Shown here piece after piece: positions 19,193 through 27,910 of a stretch of DNA of 64,000 bases. Source of the DNA: an uncultured Pseudomonadota bacterium (GTDB lineage: Bacteria; Myxococcota_A; UBA796; SXON01); NCBI GenBank assembly GCA_903885375.1, contig CAISIK010000027.1, positions 1 to 64,000 on the forward strand, written 5' to 3'. A program made the position numbers and the translations under genes. How positions within the stretch are numbered: the first letter of the stretch is position 1; every line of letters starts with the position of its first letter. The notes beneath the pieces are model-generated. The model was given only the letters and a program-made list of their open reading frames with translations, had not been told where the DNA came from and ran no database searches.

Positions 19193-20710
19193 GTGCTTTC
19201 CCTTCTCCTCGCCTGTGAAACCGAGCCGGACGCTTCGGTTCCGCTGCATGTGGATGACGGGGTGGAGCTCGGCGAGGTTCTGGCGTGCGCCGACCCCGCG
19301 CCCGCCACCACCTACACCGAGGTCGGCGAGAGCTGGGGCTTGCAGGCGCCCCTCAACCGCTTCGACCAGCACGAGGAGAGTCCCAGCATCGCCACCGGAG
19401 ACATCGATGGCGACGGTCTGGATGACGTCGTCATCGTGAACTCCAACGGGAATTCGCACCAGTACCGGAGCACCGGCGCCGGTTTCGAGGTGGTGGACAT
19501 CAGCAAGCTCATCACCTCGAACCTCGGTATCCTCCTCTTTGACACGGACGGCGACGGGGACCTCGACCTGATGTTGGGGGGCGCAACCCCGCGCACCCTC
19601 ACCAACACCGCGGGAACGTTCAGCGCCGGCCCGGCCTTGCCGGTGCTCCCCGCCGAGACGGTCGGCGAAAACGTGATGGCGCACGAATTCGCGCCGGGCG
19701 ACCTCGACGGGGACGGCGTTTTGGAGTTCTACGTTCCGAGCACCTACAATTTCGATGACTTCGAGGTGCAGTTCAACGACATGATCCTGAAGGGAGGGGA
19801 GGATGTCTGGCAATATGATGTCGATACCGTGCCTCCCGCCGTGGGCGAGCGCCACGGGATGGACGCGCTCTGGTTCGACGCAGACGCGGACGGTGACCAG
19901 GACGTGTACGTCGTGAACGACTTCGGCATGCTTCAGGGGTCGAGCACGCTCCTGCGCAACGACGGCGGCGTGCTCACTTCCCTGGAGGAGAGCTGCTACT
20001 GCGCCGCCCTGTTCAACGCCAAGGGGGTGGACGTCGATGATTTTGACGGGGACGGTCGGGTGGACATCTACGTCAGCGCCAACCCCTTCAACACCCTGTT
20101 CCAGCAGCTCGCCGACGGCACATTCGTGGATGTGAGCACGTCGGTGAACGCCTGGGCGGTCGATGCAGACGCCACCGGCTGGGGCGGCATCTTCGTCGAC
20201 TTCGACAACGACGGTCAGCGTGACCTCTTCCCCGCGCAGGGCGACCGCTGGAACCCGGCGGTGGACCATCCCCGGGTCACCGTGCCGATGAAGCTCCTCC
20301 GTCAGGACGGGGGGTGGTTTTCCGACGTGGCGGGCGACCTCGGGCTGTCGGCCACGGGTTCCTTTCGGGCCGTGTCCGCGCTCGACCTCAACGCCGACGG
20401 CGTTGAGGATCTGCTGATCACCCAGATCGAGGACCGTCCGCAGCTGTACCTGTCCGACAGCTGCACCGAAGCCGGCTGGCTGGAGGTCGAGGCCCCCATC
20501 GGGAGCCGCGTCCAGGTCGAGGCGGGAGGTCGCACGCAAACCAACTGGGTGAAGACCGACGCCGGCTACCAGTCCCACCGCGCCCCGCGCGTGCACTTCG
20601 GGCTGGGGGAGGCGGAGACGATCGACCGGCTGACCGTTACCCTTCCTGACGGTCGGGCGCTGGCGGCCACGGGGATCGAGGCGCGGCGGCGCGTCGTGGT
20701 GCCGGGCTGA
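19193..20710 (+). CDS. FG-GAP/VCBS repeat protein with ASPIC/UnbV-like C-terminus (CRTAC1-like), lipoprotein
   Basis: GDIDGDGLDDVVIVN, DTDGDGDLDLMLGG, DLDGDGVLEFYV, DFDNDGQRDLFPA; C-term LEVEAPIGSRVQVEAGGRTQTNWV. Confidence 0.85.
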   Translation: MLSLLLACETEPDASVPLHVDDGVELGEVLACADPAPATTYTEVGESWGLQAPLNRFDQHEESPSIATGDIDGDGLDDVVIVNSNGNSHQYRSTGAGFEVVDISKLITSNLGILLFDTDGDGDLDLMLGGATPRTLTNTAGTFSAGPALPVLPAETVGENVMAHEFAPGDLDGDGVLEFYVPSTYNFDDFEVQFNDMILKGGEDVWQYDVDTVPPAVGERHGMDALWFDADADGDQDVYVVNDFGMLQGSSTLLRNDGGVLTSLEESCYCAALFNAKGVDVDDFDGDGRVDIYVSANPFNTLFQQLADGTFVDVSTSVNAWAVDADATGWGGIFVDFDNDGQRDLFPAQGDRWNPAVDHPRVTVPMKLLRQDGGWFSDVAGDLGLSATGSFRAVSALDLNADGVEDLLITQIEDRPQLYLSDSCTEAGWLEVEAPIGSRVQVEAGGRTQTNWVKTDAGYQSHRAPRVHFGLGEAETIDRLTVTLPDGRALAATGIEARRRVVVPG

Positions 20711-20713
20711 CGC

Positions 20714-21190
20714 TCACGGGGCGTCTTCATCTCCGACGATGACGGCCACCGAGTCGGATGCGGCACGGCCCTCGCTGTCGGTGGCCTCCAACGTGAGCGT
20801 CACCGACACGTTCTTGAGGCTGCGGGTGTAGTCCGACGTGAACCCGAGGTACCCGTACATGCCGGTGTAGAGGTGCCCGCACGGCGCTTCCGATCCCATC
20901 GCCACCCGGTAGGTCTGGTCGGAGATGACCGACCCATCGTCGTTCCGGGTGATGGTGTAGTGCACGATCACGATCTCGTCGGTGTTCCAGAGGCGCAGGC
21001 TGCCGTAGATGTGTTCTCCGCCCTGCGCGCCGGTCACCATGAACACGGTGTCGCCCTCCTGAAGCTCCTCGAAGGTCAGCACACCGGTGCCCGCGAGCGC
21101 CGAGGGTTCCTCGTCGAAACAATCCACCGCGGTGTCCTCCGCCGTGGCGCAGGCCATCATCATCAGCGGCAGAAGGTGACGCGGAGACAT
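20714..21190 (-). CDS. Hypothetical lipoprotein
   Basis: MSPRHLLPLMMMACATAEDTAVDC. Confidence 0.6.
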   Translation of the reverse strand: MSPRHLLPLMMMACATAEDTAVDCFDEEPSALAGTGVLTFEELQEGDTVFMVTGAQGGEHIYGSLRLWNTDEIVIVHYTITRNDDGSVISDQTYRVAMGSEAPCGHLYTGMYGYLGFTSDYTRSLKNVSVTLTLEATDSEGRAASDSVAVIVGDEDAP

Positions 21191-21263
21191 GGCGCGGACC
21201 CCGGCGGGGAAGGTGCGCCATCGTACTCCCGCCGGCAGCCGGGGGACAGGGGGAGCCAACGGA

Positions 21264-22010
21264 CTACCGCCGCATGCGCCGCTCGAACCACAGCGCCCCG
21301 CCGGGCAGGAGCGCGCTCCCGAAGGCGAGGCCCGTGTCGGCGAGGCTCCAGCCGCCCGCGCGTTTCGCTTCCAGGAGGCTGTTCACGTAGAGGACAGTGA
21401 GGATGCCGTGCACCCATCCGAACCAGCCCTGGCCGCCGTCAAGCACGATGCCGGCGCCGTACTTCAGCGGCATGTACACGACGAAGAGGGCGATGGCGCT
21501 CGCGGCCTCGAAGCGGCTCCACCGCCAGAAGCCGGCGAGGATGGCCTTGGCTTCGTCGGGTGCGGGGTCGGCCGGGGGGTTCGGCAGGCCGCGGCCGAGC
21601 CAGAGGGCGATCCCCACGGCGAGGGCGGCGCCGAGCGCGGCGTAGGCGACCCACGCGCCGCCCGCCGAGCGGCCCACCATCGCGCCGATCGTGGCGCCGA
21701 GGGCCGCGCGGGCGAGGATGCCGCGGCGCGTGTTCCGCGCGGCGGGGCGGGAGCCGAGCAGGGCGAGATGCAGGGCCAGCAGGCTCAGCAGCATGCTGCC
21801 GCTCACCCAGGGGGCGCCGAGCGAGCCGCCGGCGTGCTTGAGGAGCCCGTAGCCCGCGAACCAGCTCAGGAAGAAGCCGACGGGGAGCATGCCCCACGCC
21901 GCCACGATGCGCTCCTTCTGGGATTTGGGCCCGGTCGAGAGCATCACGCCCCCGGCGAAGAGGGCGAACCCGACGAACTTCAGCACACGGAGAACGAGCC
22001 AGATGTCCAT
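21264..22010 (-). CDS. Integral membrane protein with DUF3817-like C-terminal domain
   Basis: FGWVHGILTVLYVNSLLEAKRAGGWSLADTGLAFGSALLPGGALWFERRM. Confidence 0.6.
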   Translation of the reverse strand: MDIWLVLRVLKFVGFALFAGGVMLSTGPKSQKERIVAAWGMLPVGFFLSWFAGYGLLKHAGGSLGAPWVSGSMLLSLLALHLALLGSRPAARNTRRGILARAALGATIGAMVGRSAGGAWVAYAALGAALAVGIALWLGRGLPNPPADPAPDEAKAILAGFWRWSRFEAASAIALFVVYMPLKYGAGIVLDGGQGWFGWVHGILTVLYVNSLLEAKRAGGWSLADTGLAFGSALLPGGALWFERRMRR

Positions 22011-22019
22011 GCCGGCGGG

Positions 22020-24373
22020 CTATCGCGGCCCGGCGTCGGCAGGGGGGGGCCTCGGTACGGGGCGGGCGAAGAACTCGGCGAGCTCCTCCCAGGGGCGGCT
22101 GGTCGGCGAGGGGGCCCACGCCTCGGGCAGGTAGGCCTGCAGCTCGTTCTGGAGGAACCGCCGGCACACGAGCACGACGGCGCCGCGGTCCTCGGGGCGG
22201 CGGATCACCCGGCCGGCCGCCTGTACCACCCGCGTCATGCCGGGCTGGATGGAGGCGAGGCCGAAGCCATCGTCCCACCGTCGTTCGTTCCACTCGGTGA
22301 GGAGCTGCGTTTCGAGCGTGGGGGGAGGGAACGAGGGGCCGATGATCAAGGCGGCGGCGAGGGCGCCGGCGGGGAGGTCCACGCTCTCCCCGAACACCCC
22401 GCCGAGCACCGCAGCGAGCACCCGATCCGGCTCCGCCATGGCCGCGGCCGCCTCGGAGCGGGCGGCGGGGGACATGCCCGGCCGCTGGACCACCCGCTCG
22501 CGGCCGGGGAGCTCGAGTCCGGCCATCAGGTCGTTCATCTGCTCGAAGCTGCCGAAGAAGAGCGCCACGTTGCCCGGCACCGCCGCCACGCAGCGTTCAA
22601 TGAGGTCGAGCACCCGGGGGCGCTCCCGCTCCCGGTCCTTCCAGGCGGTGGACACGCCCCGAGCCACGAGCACGAGCCGGTTCTCGGCGGGGAGGTCGGC
22701 CTCCACCGCGAGCTCGGAGAAGCGGGAGGCCGGCACACCGATGCGCTCGCGCCAGAACCAGGTGGGGTGCAGGGTGGCGCTCACGCCCACGACGGCCGCG
22801 CAGGCGGCCATGCGCTCCTCCAGCAGGAAGGCCGCATCACGGCACACGAGCTGGATGCTGGCGCCGTCGGTGAGGGTGACCACCTCCTCGCCGGCGCGGT
22901 CGGCGTAGGTGGAGAGGCGGAAGAGGGCCTGGCCCAGGAGGCGCCAGGGGTCCTCGCCGGGGCGCGGGTCGGCCTCCACGGCGCGCGCGTGCTCGAAGGC
23001 GAGGGCGTCGTAGTGGGTGAGGGTGTCGGCGAGGGCGCCTTCGTCGGGCTCCCAGGGGCGCACCTCGCCGGAGGCGGCTTCGTCGAGGAGCCAGCCGCGT
23101 ACGGTGTCGGCCAGCTCGCGGAAGGGGGCGCCCCCAGCGCCGGGGTAGCGGGTGTCGATGGCGTCGAGGAGCGAGGCGTCGAGGTGCGCGGAGGCCCACC
23201 CCCGCGCGCGGTCGGGGAGCTGGTGCGCCTCGTCGACCACCACGACGAACCGCCGCGGCGCGCCGAAGCCGAAGCAGGCGCGGAGGTGCACGTCGGGGTC
23301 GAAGGCGTAGTTGAGGTCGGCGATGACCACGTCGGCCACGTGGGCGGCGTACTCGACGGCGAGCGCCCAGGCGCAGGCCCCCTGCCGGGCGGCTTCGGCG
23401 GCCACCGCCTCGGGCAGCACGATGCCCGCTTCGGCGAGGGGCACGAGGTCGGCGAGCTCGGCGGTGCCGACACAGTCGCCCCGGGCGCATGCGGGGCAGG
23501 CCTCCGCGCGGGAGGGTACCACCACGGCGCGCAGCGGCAGGCCGGCGGCGCGCATCCGCTGGAGCGTGTCGAGCACGATCCAGCGCTGGGTGCCGCGGGC
23601 GGTGGCCCAGAAGCACCCGAGGTCGGCGCGGAAGCACTCGGCGAGGGCGCCGGCGAGCACCGGGGCGGTCTTGCCGAGGCCGGTGGGGGCGGTCAGGGCG
23701 AGCACCTCTCCCCGTGCGGCAGCGTTCTGCACCGCCTCGAGGATGTCGGCCTGGCCGAGGCGGAGCGCGGGGAAGGGGAAGGGGATCGACGCATCCCGCC
23801 GCAGGTGGCGCCACGCGAGCCAGAGGCCGCGGGCCCGCACGCGGGCGGCGAGCCAGGCCCGGAGCCAGGCGGCGAAGGAGGGGTCGGCGTGCATCGGCAC
23901 GACGCGTTGGCTGCCATCGACCAGCGACACGAGGCGCAGCCGGCCCTGCGGGCGCGGGAGCTTCGCGGCTTCGGCCATGAACAGGTAGGCGCACAGCTGG
24001 CGCGACCAGGCCTCGGCCACCTCGGCCGAGGCGAGCGCCGCTTCGCCGAGGCCCACCGACTTCACCTCCTCCACGAGTGTGTGGCCGTCGAGCATCTCCA
24101 CCACGCCGTCCACCCGTGCGGTGATCACGCACCGCCAGTCCTCCACCTCCTCCGTGTGCCGCCAGCTCTCCTCGTGCCGGGTGCCCTCCTCCGCCGTTTC
24201 CCTCGCCGCCCGGTGGGCGCCCGCCCCGGCCCGGGCGCGGGCGCGCGGGGACATCGCCAGCCCGCCCAGCTCCGCGCGCGCGCCTCCGAGGTCGCGCACG
24301 GCGAGCTCGAGCGTGCGGGTATCGTCGTGCCAGCGCAGCAAGGCGCCCCCGCATATCGCAGTGGAAGTGACAT
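22020..24373 (-). CDS. PD-(D/E)XK nuclease-like domain fused to Rad3/XPD/DinG-type helicase
   Basis: N-term ARVDGVVEMLDGHTLVEEVKS...WSRQLCAYLFMAE; TGLGKTAPVLAGAL Walker A; CPACARGDC; VVDEAHQLPD; QAAGRVIRRPEDRGAVVLVCRR. Start uncertain. Confidence 0.75.
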
Positions 24374-24429
24374 TCGGGGACGAACCCGGGGCGCCGTCCG
24401 GGGTCTGGGACGTCTCCCCCGGAGTTCCC

Positions 24430-26079
24430 ATGATCCTGCTCTTGATCGGTGCCGCCTTCTCGTCCGACTATGCCGCCGAAGCCAAGGAGAGGATGAAGCT
24501 CAGCTTCGACCTCGACGCGGTGCAGGCCGAGCTCGCCGCCCCGCCGGCCCCGGCCTCCGCCGCGCGCAAGGGCCGGGCGCAGGCCGAGGTCTACATCCCG
24601 CTGCCGCCGCCGCTGCCGCTGGAGCCGAACTCGGAGGTGGAGCGCGTGCTGGTGCTGCGCGACCGCGCCGTGGTGACCCGTGCCCGCACGGTGGAGCTGG
24701 CGGCCGGCACGCAGCGGGTGCGCTTCGAGGGCCTCCCGGCATCCATCGACACCACCACGCTCGCCGCCGATCTGCGCGTGGGCCGCGGCCGCGTGGTGGG
24801 CGTGGAGCTCGTGTCGGGCACGGGCGACGTCGAAGAGACCGAGCGCATCGAGGGCATCCGCAAGCGGGCGGAGGCGCTCTCGGCCGAGCTCGGCGGCCTG
24901 CGCGACCGCATCGAGTCCATCCTCGTGCAGCGGGCCTACCTCGACCGCTCCCTGCTCGGCGCCAGCGAGGCCACGCGCACCGCCCCCACGCTCGACGTCG
25001 TGAAGGGCACGCTCACCTTCCTCGGGGAGGCCGAGCGCGACCTCGCCAGCCGCCTGCGCGAGCACGAGGAGAAGGCCGGAAAGATCGGCGAGGAGCTCGC
25101 CCCGCTCCTGGTGAAGCTCCGCGACCCCAGCGCCACGGGCCTGACCGTGCGGGTGGACGTGGAGATGCCCGCCGCCGGGAAGGTGGACGTGGCGCTCCGC
25201 TACGGTGTCCTCGGCGCATCCTGGTCGCCGACCTACAGCGCGCGCCTCGACCCGGATGCCGCCGGGGTCACCTTCGAGACCCAGGCGCTCGTGCAGCAGT
25301 ACACCGGTGAGCTCTGGAAGGACGCCCGCATCGAGCTCTCCACGGCACGGCCGCTCGTGGGCGGGGCGGCGCCCGAGCTCACGCCCTGGCTGCTCGACGA
25401 GTACGGCGTGGACGCCAGCAGCATCGGGAGCACGGGCGGCGCGAGCTCCGGCGCCGGCGCGCGCGTGTACCCCGTGGACGGCAAGCGGACGCTGGCCGGC
25501 GATGGTTCGCAGGCCCGCTTCCCGCTCGCGTCGGTCACGGGCAACGTCGCGCTCGCGCTCGACACCGTCCCGCGCATCACGCCCGAGGTGTTTCGGAGCG
25601 GCCAGTTTGTGTGGACGTCCGAGAGTCCGCTCCTCCCGGGCCCCGTGGCCAGCTTCGTGGGCGGCGACTACGTCGGCAGCGCCACCATCGGCGCCATTGC
25701 CCCCGGGGAGGCCATCGGGCTCGGATTCGGGGTGGAGGACCGGGTCAAGGCCGAGCGCACGCTCGTGTCCCGGAAGATCGAGCACCTGCTGGGTTCGCGT
25801 ACGAAGACGACCGTCCGCTTCCGCACCACGGTCCGCAATTTCGGCAAGGCGGCGGCGGTGGTGAACCTCCGCGACCAGGTCCCCGTCTCCCAGGTGGACC
25901 GGATCACGGTGTCGGCCGTGGAGAGCTCGCTGGCGTCGAACGTGGACCCGACCGCTCCGGCGGGGGTGCTTGGCTGGTCGCTCTCCGTGCCGGCCGGCGG
26001 GTCGCAGCAGGTGGAAATCTGCTTCTCGGTGACGGCGCCGCGCGAGCTCCAGGGGCGGGTGGATCAGATGCTTTTGTGA
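24430..26079 (+). CDS. DUF4139 / mucoidy inhibitor MuiA family protein
   Basis: VERVLVLRDRAVVTRARTVELAAGTQRVRFEGLPASID; YGVLGASWSPTYSARLDP; QQYTGELWKDARIELSTARP. Confidence 0.8.
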   Translation: MILLLIGAAFSSDYAAEAKERMKLSFDLDAVQAELAAPPAPASAARKGRAQAEVYIPLPPPLPLEPNSEVERVLVLRDRAVVTRARTVELAAGTQRVRFEGLPASIDTTTLAADLRVGRGRVVGVELVSGTGDVEETERIEGIRKRAEALSAELGGLRDRIESILVQRAYLDRSLLGASEATRTAPTLDVVKGTLTFLGEAERDLASRLREHEEKAGKIGEELAPLLVKLRDPSATGLTVRVDVEMPAAGKVDVALRYGVLGASWSPTYSARLDPDAAGVTFETQALVQQYTGELWKDARIELSTARPLVGGAAPELTPWLLDEYGVDASSIGSTGGASSGAGARVYPVDGKRTLAGDGSQARFPLASVTGNVALALDTVPRITPEVFRSGQFVWTSESPLLPGPVASFVGGDYVGSATIGAIAPGEAIGLGFGVEDRVKAERTLVSRKIEHLLGSRTKTTVRFRTTVRNFGKAAAVVNLRDQVPVSQVDRITVSAVESSLASNVDPTAPAGVLGWSLSVPAGGSQQVEICFSVTAPRELQGRVDQMLL

Positions 26080-26197
26080 GCCGCGCAGCTCCAGGACGAC
26101 GCCCCCTTCGCCCGCTGCGGGAGCAGCAGGCGAGCCGGTGGCCCGCGAGGTGCCCGCTGTCCCTGTTTCTCCCTTCTCCGCCGGGTTAGGCGAGCCG

Positions 26198-26677
26198 ATG
26201 GAACACGCCAACGTTGGCCGCCTCCGCGAGTTCTACGCCGCGTTCAACCGTCGGGATGCCGCGGCGATGGCGGCGCTCTACGCGCCCGAGGCGACCTTCT
26301 CCGACCCCGCGTTCCCCGGCCTCCGCGGTCGGGAAGTTCCCGGCATGTGGGCGCAGCTCTGCGGCGCCGCCAGCGAGCTGAAGGTGGAGCTGGTGTCGGT
26401 GAGCGCCACCGACACCGAAGGCGTGGCCCACTGGGAGGCCTGGTACCCCTTCGGCCCCGGCAAGCGGCCCGTCCACAACGTGATCCACGCCCGCTTCCGC
26501 TTCGAGAACGGCCGCGTGGTCGAACACGTGGACGAGTTCGACTTCTGGCGGTGGAGCCGTCAGGCGCTCGGCGTGGTGGGCCTCCTGCTCGGGTGGAGCG
26601 CGTGGCTCCGCGCGAAGGTCCAGGGCCAGGCGCGAAAGGGCCTCGATCGTTTCCTTGCGCAGCAAGCGGGCACCTGA
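26198..26677 (+). CDS. SnoaL/NTF2-like protein
   Basis: LREFYAAFNRRDAAAMAALYAPEATFSDPAFPGLRG. Confidence 0.75.
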   Translation: MEHANVGRLREFYAAFNRRDAAAMAALYAPEATFSDPAFPGLRGREVPGMWAQLCGAASELKVELVSVSATDTEGVAHWEAWYPFGPGKRPVHNVIHARFRFENGRVVEHVDEFDFWRWSRQALGVVGLLLGWSAWLRAKVQGQARKGLDRFLAQQAGT

Positions 26678-26705
26678 CGCGTCAAGGGTCGGATAGACTC
26701 CCCCT

Positions 26706-27845
26706 GTGACGTTGACCGTTCCCCCGCCGCTCCCTGCCACCGCGCCGGTGCTCTGCGTGGGGGGTCCGGTGTGGACGACGCTCGTCGCCGCGTTGCGCCC
26801 CGGTGCCCGGCTGGCGGCCGATCCGGTGGGCTTCGCCGAAGGGTTCGCCGAGGGCGCGTACGCGCTGGTGCTGGTGGACCTCGCCACGATCTGGGCCGAT
26901 CCCATCGAGCTCGCGCTCGCCCTGCGTCGGCGCCACCCGGAGGTGCGCCTCGCCGCCCTCGGCGCTCCGGCCGCCGAGGCGCTCCTGCGCTTTGCCGCCG
27001 TGGGGTTCGCCGAGGTCTACGGCGCCTCCCCCGAGGGCATCACCCAGCTCGCGGCCCGCCTCGCCGCCAGCGCAGCGCCCGCGGTGGCGGCCTCCTCTCC
27101 TCGCGAAGCGGAGCTGGAGCGGGAGTTGGCGGCCCTCCGCCAGAACGGCGACCGCCGCTTCGCCGCCGAGGTGGCGCACGACCTGCGCGAGCCCTTGCGA
27201 ACCCATCGCCTCCTGCTCGAACGCGTGGAGGGCCAGCTCGCCCTCGGGGATGGTGAGGCCGCCGCGGCGCTCCTCGCGCGCCTGTACGACGCCACCGCGC
27301 GCATGGAGGAGCTGATCGACGGCGCCCTCGCCGACCTTCAGCCGGCCGCCAACCCCGATCCGAGCCCCCCCTCCTCGGTGGACCGGGTGCTCGACGAGGT
27401 CCTCGACCAGCTCTCCGCCCTCATCGAGGAGACCAGCGCGCGCATCGAGCGCGGCCCGCTCCCCGAGGTGGGGGTGGCCGCCTACCCGCTGCGCCAGTTG
27501 CTCCAGAACCTCGTCGTCAACGGCATCCGCCATGGCGGCACGCCCCCTCGCGTCCACGTTTCGGCCCGGCGGGATGGTGAGCTGTGGCGGCTCCGGGTCC
27601 GCGATTGGGGCCCGGGGGTGCCGCTCGCGGAGCGCGACTCCATTTTCCGCCCCTTGGCCCGGCTCGCCGGGAGCGCGCCCACGCCGGGGCACGGCCTCGG
27701 GCTGGCGATCTGCCGCAAGCTCGCCGAACGGGCGGGCGGCAGCATCGAGGTGGCCGATGCGGAGGGTGGCGGCGCGGTCTTCGTCGTCAGCCTTCCCGCC
27801 GTCTCCGGCGAAGAACGAACCGAAGAGATGCGTCTGGAATCTTGA
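26706..27845 (+). CDS. Sensor histidine kinase with N-terminal pseudo-receiver-like region
   Basis: EVAHDLREPLRTHRLLLERV; NLVVNGIRHG; WGPGVPLAERDSIFRPL; GHGLGLAICRKLAERAGG. Confidence 0.85.
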   Translation: MTLTVPPPLPATAPVLCVGGPVWTTLVAALRPGARLAADPVGFAEGFAEGAYALVLVDLATIWADPIELALALRRRHPEVRLAALGAPAAEALLRFAAVGFAEVYGASPEGITQLAARLAASAAPAVAASSPREAELERELAALRQNGDRRFAAEVAHDLREPLRTHRLLLERVEGQLALGDGEAAAALLARLYDATARMEELIDGALADLQPAANPDPSPPSSVDRVLDEVLDQLSALIEETSARIERGPLPEVGVAAYPLRQLLQNLVVNGIRHGGTPPRVHVSARRDGELWRLRVRDWGPGVPLAERDSIFRPLARLAGSAPTPGHGLGLAICRKLAERAGGSIEVADAEGGGAVFVVSLPAVSGEERTEEMRLES

Positions 27846-27870
27846 CATGCCAATAGCTGGGGTGTACAAT
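27842..27870 (+). promoter_or_regulatory. Sigma70-like promoter TTGACA-N17-TACAAT
   Basis: ttgaca 27842-27847, 17-nt spacer, tacaat 27865-27870; 40 nt upstream of the 27911 start. Confidence 0.75.
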
Positions 27871-27910
27871 CTGTCGCAGTCACAGGTCTCCCCTGCCCCA
27901 CTCTCCCGCC

